Source: CAVYVZ01 sp050748045 (GTDB lineage: Bacteria; Acidobacteriota; Vicinamibacteria; Vicinamibacterales; UBA2999). From it: a stretch of DNA of 64,000 nt. A program made the translations under genes and the position numbers. The notes below the pieces were generated by a model. It made no database searches, had not been told where the DNA came from, and worked only from the letters and a program-made list of their open reading frames with translations. Of this stretch, positions 16,129 to 25,353 are shown piece after piece. The DNA lies in NCBI GenBank assembly GCA_050748045.1, contig JBOGIW010000612.1, forward strand, positions 1 to 64,000, given 5' to 3'. Within the stretch, counting starts at the first letter, position 1. Every line of letters starts with the position of its first letter.

Positions 16129-17706
16129 ATGCAGATGATCGCGCACCGCTCCGGTCTCGCGCGCCGCTCGCGAACGCTCGCCTTCCGCGCCACGCCTGCG
16201 GCGGCGTGCCTGGTCGCGCTGTCGGCAGCCGCCGGCGCGCAGGGGACGGCGACGCTGTCCCTCGAGCACGTGTTCACGGCATTGCTTCAGCACAACCCCG
16301 ATATCGCGAAGGCCCAGGCGAGCGTGGACGTGGAGCGCGGTGCGCTCGTGCAGGCACGGTATCCGTTCGACCTGCGTCCGCGGGCGGCGCTGACGAACAG
16401 CCGCACGGTGCAGAGCGCGAACAGCGACGTCACACAGGCGGTGCCGTCATACGTCACGCTGGCCAGTCGGACGAAGCTCGAGCTCACGAAGCTCTTTCGC
16501 TCGGGCATTCAGGTGGCTTCCGAGCTCGCCGTCGAGCGCACTTCGCCGGCCGAGCTCGGGGGGCCCACGCTCAACCGCCTCATCGCCGACGCCAGCGTGA
16601 CTGTGCCGTTGATGCAGGGACGCGACGGCGGCCTGTTGGCGGCCGTGGAGCACGCCGCGGCCAAGAGCCATGCCGCCGCGAGGCAGACCCTGCGCTCCAC
16701 GGCCGGAGCGGCGCTGTTCCGGGCCACGGTCGCGTACTGGGAGTATGTCGCCGCATTCCAGCGCGCCGCCATCCACGGTGCCGCCGCACGCCGGTCGCGG
16801 CAGATCGTCGACGAGATCACGATCCTGATTCGCGCCGACGAGCGGCCGCGGTCGGACCTGGATTTGATGGTGGCCAATGCGGCCTCGAAGCAGGTGGCGC
16901 AGCTCCGCGCCGAGCGGCAGATCATCGACGCGCGAACGGCTCTCGCAGGGGCGATCGGGCTCGATCTCGATCAGGCAGCTACGCTCGCCGACCCAGGCAC
17001 CGCGTTCCCCGAACAGGACGAGACGCGGCACACGCCTGCGGTCGACGAGATGATACGGGACGCCCTGGCGCGGCACGACGCGTTGGCGGCGGCGCAGACC
17101 CGTCGCGACAGTGCCCGGGCGCTGCGCGACGCCGCGGCGCGCCAGCTGAAACCGCGGGTCGACCTCCTCGTCGGGGCCGGCTACACGGGCCAGGCCGGTG
17201 GCGGCGGAATCGGGCGTCTCTTTCATCCGTTGTTCCACAACACGCTCGGGCCGAACGCATCGGTGCAGCTGCTGGTGGAGCCATCGGCGATCAACAGCCT
17301 CCTGCGCGGCACGCTGATCTCGTCGGACGCCTCCTATGTCCAGGCCGTGACTGCGGCCGACGCGCTCGCACGCGGCCTCCGCCTCCAGATTGCGAACGCC
17401 GCCGAAGGGCTGGCCAACAGCCGCGCGCAGCTGGATCGGACGCAGGAAGCGGTGGATCGCTCGCGCTTGGCGCTCGCCACCGTCCAGCGCACGTTCGAGC
17501 TCGGGAACGCGACACTTTTCGATCGGATTCTGGCCGAGGACACGCTCACGAATGCCGAACTGGCGGATCTCGGCGCCCGCCAGGAGCACGCGATGGCGCT
17601 CGCGGAGCTTCAATCCGCTCGCGGCCTCGTGGTCGAGTGGCGCGACGGCCACTTGGTGGCCGACGCCAGGCGGGTTCTGCGGGCGTCACGGGGAGACGGC
17701 CGGTGA
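16129..17706 (+). CDS. TolC-family outer-membrane efflux protein
   Basis: Outer-membrane channel component of a type I secretion system, 525 residues. An N-terminal signal peptide is visible (LAFRATPAAACLVALSAAAG, cleavage probably after AGAQG). The body shows the duplicated TolC pattern of long Ala/Gln/Arg-rich coiled-coil helices (for example RIADTLRQ-type heptads in ARQTLRSTAGAALFRATVAY and LARGLRLQIANAAEGLANSR) and short strands near GAGYTGQAGGGG. It is 25 bases after the activator gene, and its stop overlaps the next GTG as GTGA, placing it in one unit with the HlyD and ABC genes. It should carry exported peptides across the outer membrane. Confidence 0.9.
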   Translation: MQMIAHRSGLARRSRTLAFRATPAAACLVALSAAAGAQGTATLSLEHVFTALLQHNPDIAKAQASVDVERGALVQARYPFDLRPRAALTNSRTVQSANSDVTQAVPSYVTLASRTKLELTKLFRSGIQVASELAVERTSPAELGGPTLNRLIADASVTVPLMQGRDGGLLAAVEHAAAKSHAAARQTLRSTAGAALFRATVAYWEYVAAFQRAAIHGAAARRSRQIVDEITILIRADERPRSDLDLMVANAASKQVAQLRAERQIIDARTALAGAIGLDLDQAATLADPGTAFPEQDETRHTPAVDEMIRDALARHDALAAAQTRRDSARALRDAAARQLKPRVDLLVGAGYTGQAGGGGIGRLFHPLFHNTLGPNASVQLLVEPSAINSLLRGTLISSDASYVQAVTAADALARGLRLQIANAAEGLANSRAQLDRTQEAVDRSRLALATVQRTFELGNATLFDRILAEDTLTNAELADLGARQEHAMALAELQSARGLVVEWRDGHLVADARRVLRASRGDGR

Positions 17707-18965
17707 GTCACACTTTTGCGTTTCGACGGATCGCCCTCGACCGCTTGTCGTCGGCAGACGATCTCGATCGGGTGCTTCGCGTCACGAGTCCGCGGAGCTG
17801 GTTGTTGCTGGCGGCGCTTTGCGGTCTCGTGGCCGCGGTGCTCGTGTGGAGCGTGGTCGCGGTCGTGCCGCTCAAAGTGTCGGGGCCCGGAATCCTGCTC
17901 AAGAGCGGCGGCATTTTCAGCGTCGTGTCGACGATCGGCGGCCGCGTGGCGGACGTGTCGGTCGGCGTCGGCGACACCGTCAAGGAAGGGCAGGTCGTGG
18001 CGCGCATTGCGCAGCCGGAAATCGTCGAGCGCCTGCGGGAGGCCCGCATCACGCTCACGAACCTGCGGGAGGCGCATGCGTTCCTCACGGCCGCCGGCGG
18101 CCGCGAGCTGTCGACACAGGAGGCGTCGCTGCGCCAGCAGGCCATGCACCTGGCCGACGCCATCAAGGCCGACGAAAGACGGGCGGCGTTCTTTCGCGAG
18201 AAGGTCGTCTCCCAGCAGCAACTCGTGGCGGAGGGTCGCCTCGTGCGCCAGACCCTGATCAACACGCTCCAGGAGCTCGACGCGACGAACGAGCAGATCC
18301 GCATGCGTCGCGGCGAGCTCACGAAGATCGAGCTGCAGACGCTTCAGGCGCGATCGCAGCGGCAGGTCAGCCTGCAGAAGAGCGCGTTCGCGATTCGCGA
18401 GGCCGACCACGACGTCGCGCAGCTCGAACGCAGCCTCACCTCGGGCGCCGAGGTGCGATCGCCGTACACGGGGCGGATCATCGAAATGGCCGCGGAGCAG
18501 GGATCGATCGTGAACCGTGGCGAGGTGCTCTTCACGCTCGACCTGACGGGCCGAACGGTTGCGGCCCTCGAGGCGATGTTGTATGTCCCGGCCAAAGACG
18601 GCAAGCGCATCGCACCCGGCATGGTCGTGCAGATCGCGCCCGCCACGATCCGCCCGGAGGAGCACGGGTACCTGATCGGACAGGTCACATACGTCTCCGA
18701 CCTGCCGGCCACCGCACGCGGAATGCTGCGCGTGCTCAAGAACGAGGAACTCGTGCGATCGTTGACCGGCGCGACGCCGCCGCACGAGGTGCGGGTGGAT
18801 CTCCTTCCCGATCCATCGAGCGCGAGCGGGTACCGCTGGTCCTCCGCTCAGGGCCCGCCGACCAAAGTGCAGAGCGGAACGTTGTGCGACGCCGCGGTGA
18901 TCGTCGAGTCGCGCCGCCCGATCGAGATGGTCGTGCCCTTCCTGCAGAGAGCCTCCGGGCTCTGA
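17703..18965 (+). CDS. HlyD-type membrane fusion protein, NHLM secretion family
   Basis: Periplasmic adaptor of 420 residues that links an inner-membrane ABC exporter to TolC. The start is the GTG overlapping the TolC stop. One N-terminal membrane anchor is clear (SWLLLAALCGLVAAVLVWSV). It is followed by a lipoyl-like half (GGRVADVSVGVGDTVKEGQV), a long coiled-coil hairpin (about residues 115-245), the second lipoyl half (VRSPYTGRIIEMAAEQGSIV), and a C-terminal barrel with the DVRVDLLPDPSSASGYRWSS-like region seen in NHLP-system adaptors. Length, order and the next two genes match the conserved NHLM export cassette. Confidence 0.9.
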   Translation: MSHTFAFRRIALDRLSSADDLDRVLRVTSPRSWLLLAALCGLVAAVLVWSVVAVVPLKVSGPGILLKSGGIFSVVSTIGGRVADVSVGVGDTVKEGQVVARIAQPEIVERLREARITLTNLREAHAFLTAAGGRELSTQEASLRQQAMHLADAIKADERRAAFFREKVVSQQQLVAEGRLVRQTLINTLQELDATNEQIRMRRGELTKIELQTLQARSQRQVSLQKSAFAIREADHDVAQLERSLTSGAEVRSPYTGRIIEMAAEQGSIVNRGEVLFTLDLTGRTVAALEAMLYVPAKDGKRIAPGMVVQIAPATIRPEEHGYLIGQVTYVSDLPATARGMLRVLKNEELVRSLTGATPPHEVRVDLLPDPSSASGYRWSSAQGPPTKVQSGTLCDAAVIVESRRPIEMVVPFLQRASGL

Positions 18966-18989
18966 ATCCGCCGACGACGGGACACGCGC

Positions 18990-21206
18990 ATGCGCTTCGA
19001 AAGCCGACGTCCGTCTTTGCCGCCGTTCTGCCGGCGCTCCCGCGCGCCCCGACATCCGCGCGTGCGCGTGCCCTCCGTGCTGCAGATGGAAGCGGTGGAA
19101 TGCGGCGCCGCGTCGCTGGCCATGATCCTCGCGCACTTCGGCCGCGTCGTGCCGCTCGAAGAGCTCCGCGTGGTCTGCGGCGTCTCGCGCGACGGCAGCC
19201 GCGCGCACAATATCCTCCGCGCGGGGCGGAGCTATGGGCTCCTCGGCAAGGCCTATCGCAAGGAGGTAGCCGACCTGCGCCGAATCCCCACGCCGCTCAT
19301 CGCGCACTGGAATTTCAACCACTTCCTCGTGATCGAGGGATTTCGCGGCAAGAAGGTATTCCTCAACGACCCCGCAACCGGCCCGCGGACCATCCGCGAG
19401 ACCGAGCTCGACGCATGCTTCACCGGCGTGGTGCTCTCGTTCGATCGCAGTCCGACCTTCGAGGGCGGCGGGCAGCGGCACAGTGTCCTGCGCGCGCTCC
19501 GGAGGCGGCTCGCCGGCACGTCGCTGGCGCTCGCCTTCCTTCTCGTCGTCGGCCTCCTGTGGATGATGCTGGTGCTCGTCACACCGGCGTTCCTGACCAT
19601 CTTCGTCGACGATGTGCTCATCGCCGGCATGCGCGATTGGGCCGTGCCGCTCAACCTCGCGATGCTCCTCACGGGCGCCGGCCTCGCGCTGCTGACGTAC
19701 GTCCAACAGCAGTACGTGTTGCGCCTCGAAACGAAGCTGGCGCTTGCGCAGTCGGCCCGGCTGCTCTGGCACCTGCTCACGTTGCCGATCGGCTTCTTTC
19801 TCCAGCGCAGCGCCGGTGAGCTCGGCACGCGCGTCGCGGTGAACGAACGCATCGCGCAGGTCCTGTCGGTGGAGCTGGCGTCCGGCCTGCTCGGCGTGTG
19901 CGCCATCCTGCTGTACGTGACGTTCATGCTGGAGTACGACGCGTGGCTCACGCTCGTCATTCTGTTCACGACGGCGCTGAACGTCGTGGCGGTGCAGGGC
20001 GCGGCGCGCCAGCGCGTGAACCTCAACCGCCGCCTGTCGCAGGACCAGGGAAAGATGGTCGGGACCGCCATGGGCGGACTGCAGTCGATCGAGACCCTGA
20101 AGGCGATGGGCGGCGAGTCGGACTTCTTCGCGCGCTGGTCGGGATATCAGACCAAGGTCCTCAGCGTTCAGCAGAGTCTCAAGCTCCAGACCGACCTGCT
20201 CGGCCTCGTGCCTCCGCTGCTCACGATGGTCAACACCATCCTCATCCTGGGCGTCGGCGGGCATCGTGTCATGGACGGCACCCTCACCATCGGCATGCTC
20301 GTCGCCTTTCAGTCCTTCGTCTATCTCGTCGCCGTCCCCGCGCAGCAGGTCGTGGCACTCGGCAACAGTCTGCAGGAGGCCGCCGGACAGCTGGGACGTC
20401 TCGAAGACGTGGTGGACACCGTCCCCGACCCGCAGGTGCGCCTGCCGACGGCGGACGAGGCGACGGGTGGCACCGAGAAGCTCGCCGGCCTCGTGGAGCT
20501 CAGGCAGGTCACGTTCGGATACAGCCCGCTCGACCCGCCGCTCATCGAGAATTTCAACCTGACGATCAGGCCCGGCCGCCGCGTGGCCCTCGTCGGTGGT
20601 TCGGGATCGGGAAAGAGCACCGTGGCGCGGCTGGTCTGCGGCCTCTACCGGCCGTGGAGTGGAGCGATCGCCTTTGACGGTGTGCCCCGCACCGAGCGCT
20701 CGCACCATGAGCTGAGCCACTCGTTCGCGGTCGTCGACCAGGATATCTTCCTCTTCGAAGGCACGGTCCGAGAAAACCTGACCCTCTGGGACACGACCGC
20801 GCCCGAGGCCGACGTCGTCCGCGCGGCTGCCGACGCCTGCATCCACGACGAGATCATGTCGCGAGCCGGCGGTTACAACAGTCGTGTGGACGAAGGCGGG
20901 CGCAACTTCAGCGGGGGCCAGGCGCAGCGGCTGGAGATTGCGCGCGCGCTCTGCAACAACCCGACCGTCCTCGTGCTCGACGAGGCGACGAGCGCGCTCG
21001 ATCCCGCCACCGAACGCACGTTCGACGACAACCTGCGCCGCCGCGGGTGCACGTGCCTCATCATCGCGCACCGCCTCAGCACGATCCGTGACTGCGACGA
21101 GATCATCGTCCTCGAGGAGGGCCGGATCGTGCAGCGGGGCACCCACGACGCGATGAAGAGCGTGCCGGGACCCTACCAGCGTCTCATCGCCTCGGAGGAG
21201 TCGTGA
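18990..21206 (+). CDS. NHLP-family C39 peptidase / ABC exporter
   Basis: Inner-membrane exporter of 738 residues that cuts double-glycine leaders and transports the freed peptide. The cytoplasmic C39 peptidase domain has its Cys38 in QMEAVECGAASLAMIL, His111 in NFNHFLVIEG and Asp127 in FLNDPATG, all intact. The membrane domain follows from about residue 180 to 470. The ATPase domain has Walker A GGSGSGKST near 537, signature FSGGQAQR, and Walker B TVLVLDEATSALD. It should cleave the Gly-Gly sites of the NHLP precursor at 6923-7216 and probably of the small peptide at 26385-26570. It overlaps the next ABC gene. Confidence 0.95.
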   Translation: MRFESRRPSLPPFCRRSRAPRHPRVRVPSVLQMEAVECGAASLAMILAHFGRVVPLEELRVVCGVSRDGSRAHNILRAGRSYGLLGKAYRKEVADLRRIPTPLIAHWNFNHFLVIEGFRGKKVFLNDPATGPRTIRETELDACFTGVVLSFDRSPTFEGGGQRHSVLRALRRRLAGTSLALAFLLVVGLLWMMLVLVTPAFLTIFVDDVLIAGMRDWAVPLNLAMLLTGAGLALLTYVQQQYVLRLETKLALAQSARLLWHLLTLPIGFFLQRSAGELGTRVAVNERIAQVLSVELASGLLGVCAILLYVTFMLEYDAWLTLVILFTTALNVVAVQGAARQRVNLNRRLSQDQGKMVGTAMGGLQSIETLKAMGGESDFFARWSGYQTKVLSVQQSLKLQTDLLGLVPPLLTMVNTILILGVGGHRVMDGTLTIGMLVAFQSFVYLVAVPAQQVVALGNSLQEAAGQLGRLEDVVDTVPDPQVRLPTADEATGGTEKLAGLVELRQVTFGYSPLDPPLIENFNLTIRPGRRVALVGGSGSGKSTVARLVCGLYRPWSGAIAFDGVPRTERSHHELSHSFAVVDQDIFLFEGTVRENLTLWDTTAPEADVVRAAADACIHDEIMSRAGGYNSRVDEGGRNFSGGQAQRLEIARALCNNPTVLVLDEATSALDPATERTFDDNLRRRGCTCLIIAHRLSTIRDCDEIIVLEEGRIVQRGTHDAMKSVPGPYQRLIASEES

Positions 21207-24118
21207 TGTCGGTGTCGTCCTCCACCGTGCGCGCCGCTGGTCCGGGCGACGAGGCTGCCCGTTACGCCGCGGCACGGACGATGCTGCGCGGCGACGGCGG
21301 GTGGATCGTTCGCGCCGGCTACGCGGACATATTCGTGTCGCGGCGTGGTGCCAGCGAGTCACCCGGCCGGCGGCACCATCTGTTTCGCGCCGGCGAGCGA
21401 TCGATCGTCTTTGGCCTGCCGGAGTCGTCCGACCTGCTGTTCGAGGCGATCGGGACCGAATCCACCGTCCTGGAGCCGGTCGGGCGCGAATGGATCGATG
21501 CGTGCGCGAACGACCCGCAGGCCGTCGCCATGACCCCGCGCGCCGTCGATCGATGGATCGACAATCTCTGCGAATACGTGGCGGCCGGCGTACCGCCCGC
21601 AAATTGCGCGTCCTACACGGCCGGGCAGGAAGCGACGGTCGACGCAGGTGGGTCCGTCCGTTCGGCACTTGGCGTGACCGTCGTCGAGGTCGTGAGCGGC
21701 GAGGCGGCGTTCTGCGGTTACGCGCGTGCGCGGTTGCAAACGGGCGATCTGGTCTCGGTATCGTGGCGCACGTGGCTGACGGCGACGGCGGAGAGCACGG
21801 TTCGGGTGAAGGCACTCGGCGAGGTCGTGAGCCGCGGCGATCTCTGGCGGGCGCTCGATACCCTTCACGAACTCGCGGTCGAAGCCGTGCGGGTCCGCCT
21901 CGAACACATCCGTCAGGTGGAGCGCGACCGGCAGGGCGCCAAGTCGGTTGCCGCGCAGGCAGCCGGCGCCGGCGCGCTCGGAGAGATCGCGGCGGCGTTC
22001 CGCGAAGCGCCGGCCGAGGCTGTCGCGGCAACGTTCGCCGACGGCGCGGCCACGACGCAGGAAAGGCTGAACGCCGCGTGCCGGCTGATCGCCGAGCGCC
22101 TGCGCATCCCGTTCGCGGCGCCGTCGACGACAGAGTACCGGACGCTCAAAGATGGCGTGGAGTCCGTGGCCCGCGCGTCGAGATTCCGCGCGCGGCAGGT
22201 GATGCTGACCGACGACTGGTGGCGCCACGACGAGGGTCCGCTCCTCGGCTCGTGGAAGGACAGCCAGCGTCCCGTCGCCCTGCTGCCTCGGAAGCGCTCG
22301 GGGTACGACGCGGTCGATCCCCACGACCGCTCGCGTCGGCCGGTCACGCTTCAGGTCGCCGCGCTCCTGGCGCCGACCGCATTCACCCTGTACCGTCCGT
22401 TTCGACCGGGCCGTGTCGGGGTATTCGAGCTCCTGCGCTTCGGCATGGCGGGATGCACGCGGGAGTTCGCGACGATCGTGGCCACGGGTGCGCTTGCCGG
22501 CGTAATCGCCACCGGCGTTCCGATCGCAACCGGCGTCCTGATCAACTCCATCATTCCGAGCACGGATCGGCTGCAGCTCGTGCAGTGGACGGTGCTGCTT
22601 CTCGTGGGGGCGGCAGCAAGCGGGATGATCCAGGTCGCGCGCAGCATCTCGCTCATCCGCCTCGAGATGCGACTCGCCTACGCCATTCAGTCGGCCGTGT
22701 GGGATCGGTTGATCAGCCTCCCCTCGGGCTTCTTCCGGCAATACGCCGCGGGCAATCTGGCCTCACGCGCGATGGGGCTCGACAGCGTCCGCCAGACGCT
22801 GTCCGGCGCGACGATTCGCGCCGTCCTCGGCGGCGTCTTTTCGGTGTTCAACTTCGCGCTGCTGTTCTTCTACGACGTTCGACTGGCGCTCTGTGCGGCG
22901 GTACTCGTCGCCACGGCAGTCCTGGTCTTCACCGGCTTGGCGTACTTTCAACGCGTGCAGCAGCGCGAAGTCGCCGCGATCCAGGCGAAGACGTCGGGGA
23001 TCATCCTCCAGCTCCTCACCGGCATCCGCAAGCTGCGCGTCGCGGGAGCCGAGACGCGCGCCTTCGCGATCTGGGCCCGGCTGTTCAGCACGCAGCGACG
23101 CGCCCAGCTGCGGATTCGAGGCCTCGCCAACTGGCTGCGCGTGTTCACCGTCTCGTTCCCGCTCGTCGCGTATGCGGCCCTCTTCACCGTGATCCTGACG
23201 ACCCCGGGCGGCGGCGCGATACGCACCGGAGACTTCCTGGCGTTCCTCGCGGCCTTCACCGGTTGCATCGACGCGACGATGATGACGGCGACCGCCGCCA
23301 TCAACGCGTTGTCCGTCATCCCGCAGTATGAGATGTCCCGGCCCATTCTCGATGCGGAGCCGGAGGTCAGCGCCGGACAGGCGGACCCCGGTCCGCTCAA
23401 CGGCGACATCACGTGCGACAAGATCGTGTTCCGGTATCGGCAGGAGGGGCCGCCGATCCTGAACGGCTTGTCGTTCAAGATCAAGGCCGGTGAGTTCGTG
23501 GCCTTCGTCGGCCCGTCCGGATCCGGCAAATCCACAGTGCTGCGACTGCTCCTCGGCTTCGAAAACGCCGAATCGGGAGCGGTGTACTACGACGGCCGCG
23601 ACTTCAGAGACCTCGACACCCGCGCCGTGCGCCGCCAGATCGGCGTCGTGCTGCAGAGCGGCCGGCTCATGCCCGGCGACATCTACACGAACATCGCGGG
23701 TTGCTCGTCGGCGTCGATGGACGAGGCATGGGCGGCCACACGGATGGCGGGGCTGGAGGACGACATCAGGCGCATGCCGATGGGCATGCACACCATGGTC
23801 ACCGACGGCGGAGGCACATTGTCCGGAGGACAGCGCCAGCGGCTTCTGATCGCTCGCGCCGTTGTCGGCGCGCCGCGACTGCTGTTCTTCGACGAGGCGA
23901 CGAGCGCGCTCGACAACCAGACGCAGGCGATCGTCAGTCAGAGCCTCGAGCGCCTGCGCGCCACGCGCGTGGTGATCGCGCATCGTCTCAGCACCATCGT
24001 CAACGCGGACCGGATCTTCGTCGTGGAGAAGGGGATCATCGTTCAAAGCGGCACGTACGACGAGCTCATGGCGCAGCCGGGGCTCTTCCGGGAGCTCGCC
24101 AGCCGGCAGTTGGCATGA
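21206..24118 (+). CDS. Second NHLP-system ABC permease/ATPase (no peptidase)
   Basis: A 970-residue partner exporter characteristic of NHLM systems. The 380 residues before the membrane domain are a cyclic-nucleotide-binding-like or NHLM-specific N-terminal region rather than a C39 peptidase; no catalytic Cys-His pair is seen. Membrane helices run from about 400 to 720. The nucleotide-binding domain has Walker A GPSGSGKST, signature LSGGQRQRL and Walker B LLFFDEATSALD. The start could be the GTG at 21203 or the ATG at 21206, which share the stop of the preceding gene. It probably forms a heterodimer or a second export step with the C39 exporter. Confidence 0.93.
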   Translation: MSVSSSTVRAAGPGDEAARYAAARTMLRGDGGWIVRAGYADIFVSRRGASESPGRRHHLFRAGERSIVFGLPESSDLLFEAIGTESTVLEPVGREWIDACANDPQAVAMTPRAVDRWIDNLCEYVAAGVPPANCASYTAGQEATVDAGGSVRSALGVTVVEVVSGEAAFCGYARARLQTGDLVSVSWRTWLTATAESTVRVKALGEVVSRGDLWRALDTLHELAVEAVRVRLEHIRQVERDRQGAKSVAAQAAGAGALGEIAAAFREAPAEAVAATFADGAATTQERLNAACRLIAERLRIPFAAPSTTEYRTLKDGVESVARASRFRARQVMLTDDWWRHDEGPLLGSWKDSQRPVALLPRKRSGYDAVDPHDRSRRPVTLQVAALLAPTAFTLYRPFRPGRVGVFELLRFGMAGCTREFATIVATGALAGVIATGVPIATGVLINSIIPSTDRLQLVQWTVLLLVGAAASGMIQVARSISLIRLEMRLAYAIQSAVWDRLISLPSGFFRQYAAGNLASRAMGLDSVRQTLSGATIRAVLGGVFSVFNFALLFFYDVRLALCAAVLVATAVLVFTGLAYFQRVQQREVAAIQAKTSGIILQLLTGIRKLRVAGAETRAFAIWARLFSTQRRAQLRIRGLANWLRVFTVSFPLVAYAALFTVILTTPGGGAIRTGDFLAFLAAFTGCIDATMMTATAAINALSVIPQYEMSRPILDAEPEVSAGQADPGPLNGDITCDKIVFRYRQEGPPILNGLSFKIKAGEFVAFVGPSGSGKSTVLRLLLGFENAESGAVYYDGRDFRDLDTRAVRRQIGVVLQSGRLMPGDIYTNIAGCSSASMDEAWAATRMAGLEDDIRRMPMGMHTMVTDGGGTLSGGQRQRLLIARAVVGAPRLLFFDEATSALDNQTQAIVSQSLERLRATRVVIAHRLSTIVNADRIFVVEKGIIVQSGTYDELMAQPGLFRELASRQLA

Positions 24119-24130
24119 CGCGAGGACCAT

Positions 24131-25294
24131 ATGACCGCCAGAGTGTTGCTCGTTCTCGCCGGGTTCCTGTCCTTTCCCGCGTGCGATGCCGGGACGGGAG
24201 GAGCCGGCGACGGTGCCGCCGCCGGGCCGATCCTCATCGGCGCGCCGTGGCCGTGGGAAGCGCGAAAGAACCTGTTGTACGGCCAGGGACTGGACATGGC
24301 GCTCGAGGAGATCAACGGCGCGGGAGGGATCCACGGGCGGTTCCTGCAGATCCTTCGTGAAGACGATCGAGAGACCGTCGATCAGGGACGCATCGTGGCC
24401 CAGAAGCTTGCGGCCAATCCGAACGTCGTGGCGGTCATCGGACACCTCCAGTCGTTCATCACGGTTCCCGCGGCGGCGATCTACGACCTCGCCGGCGTGG
24501 CGCTGCTGACGCCCACGTCCACCGATCCAGGGCTCACCGAGCAAGGCTACAAGATGGTGTTCCGCGCCACGTTCACGGACAGACAGGTGGGCAGTCAGAT
24601 GGCATCCCTCGCGCTCGCGAGGAAACATCGGCGCGTCGCCATCTATTACATCCGCGACCGGTATGGGCGCGGCCTCGCGAACGCGTTCGAGGAGACGTTC
24701 GGACAGAACGGGGGGCTCGTCATGGATCGCCAGTCGTACGATCCGAGCGGAGCGGCCAACAGCCGTCCGCTCGCGCAGCTCGTGGACGACTGGAAGGGTC
24801 GCGAGCTCGACGCGATCTTCATAGCCGGTGAAGCGCCCCAAGCGGCGCTCTTCATCGCCGAGGCGCACCGCCGCGGCCTCCGCGTGCCTGTCCTCGGCGG
24901 CGACGCGCTCGGCACACCGGAGCTCTTTGCCGTGGACCACAGGTCGGTCGAGGGTGTGACCATTGCCACGCCGTTCCATCCCGACGACTCGCGGCCCGAG
25001 GTCCGCAGGTTCGACGAGGCGTTTCAGCGGCGCTACGGACGCAGGCCCGACACGGCCGCCGCGCTCGCCTACGATTCGCTTCGTCTCCTCGCCGAGGGAA
25101 TCAGGCGCGCCAGGGCCGCCACGCGGGCCGAGATTGGAGCCGGGCTGCGTACGGTGTCGAAGTGGCCGGGCGTCACCGGTGCGTTTACGTTCGACGAGGC
25201 GGGCGATCTCGTGAGCCATCCGCTCGTCACCGCGGTGGCCCGCGATGGACGGTTCGCCTTCGTGCCCAATGGGGCAGCCGACGCTCACGAGTGA
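24131..25294 (+). CDS. LIV-type periplasmic binding lipoprotein
   Basis: Type I periplasmic binding protein of 387 residues (branched-chain amino-acid/amide class). The N-terminal lipoprotein signal ends with lipobox-like FPAC at residues 16-19, so it should be membrane-anchored. The ligand domain shows the typical MALEEINGAGGIHGR, VVAVIGHLQSF, VAIYYIRDRYGRGLANAFEE and HPDDSRPEVRRFDEAF motifs. There is no LIV permease or ATPase anywhere in the window, and the gene sits inside an export operon between an ABC exporter and a hydroxylase. It may therefore sense or escort a small molecule or the exported peptide; that is inference from context. Confidence 0.87.
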   Translation: MTARVLLVLAGFLSFPACDAGTGGAGDGAAAGPILIGAPWPWEARKNLLYGQGLDMALEEINGAGGIHGRFLQILREDDRETVDQGRIVAQKLAANPNVVAVIGHLQSFITVPAAAIYDLAGVALLTPTSTDPGLTEQGYKMVFRATFTDRQVGSQMASLALARKHRRVAIYYIRDRYGRGLANAFEETFGQNGGLVMDRQSYDPSGAANSRPLAQLVDDWKGRELDAIFIAGEAPQAALFIAEAHRRGLRVPVLGGDALGTPELFAVDHRSVEGVTIATPFHPDDSRPEVRRFDEAFQRRYGRRPDTAAALAYDSLRLLAEGIRRARAATRAEIGAGLRTVSKWPGVTGAFTFDEAGDLVSHPLVTAVARDGRFAFVPNGAADAHE

Positions 25295-25353
25295 TCGGGT
25301 TCATCGGCGTCTTCGGACGTCCGCTGCGGGGCCTTTCGTCTTCAGGAGCGAAT

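Noticed and set aside
17610..22031. Very long minus-strand open frame (over 1400 codons) opposite the export genes
   Set aside because: It is arginine-, histidine- and aspartate-rich and mirrors four well-supported plus-strand genes. High GC suppresses antisense stops.
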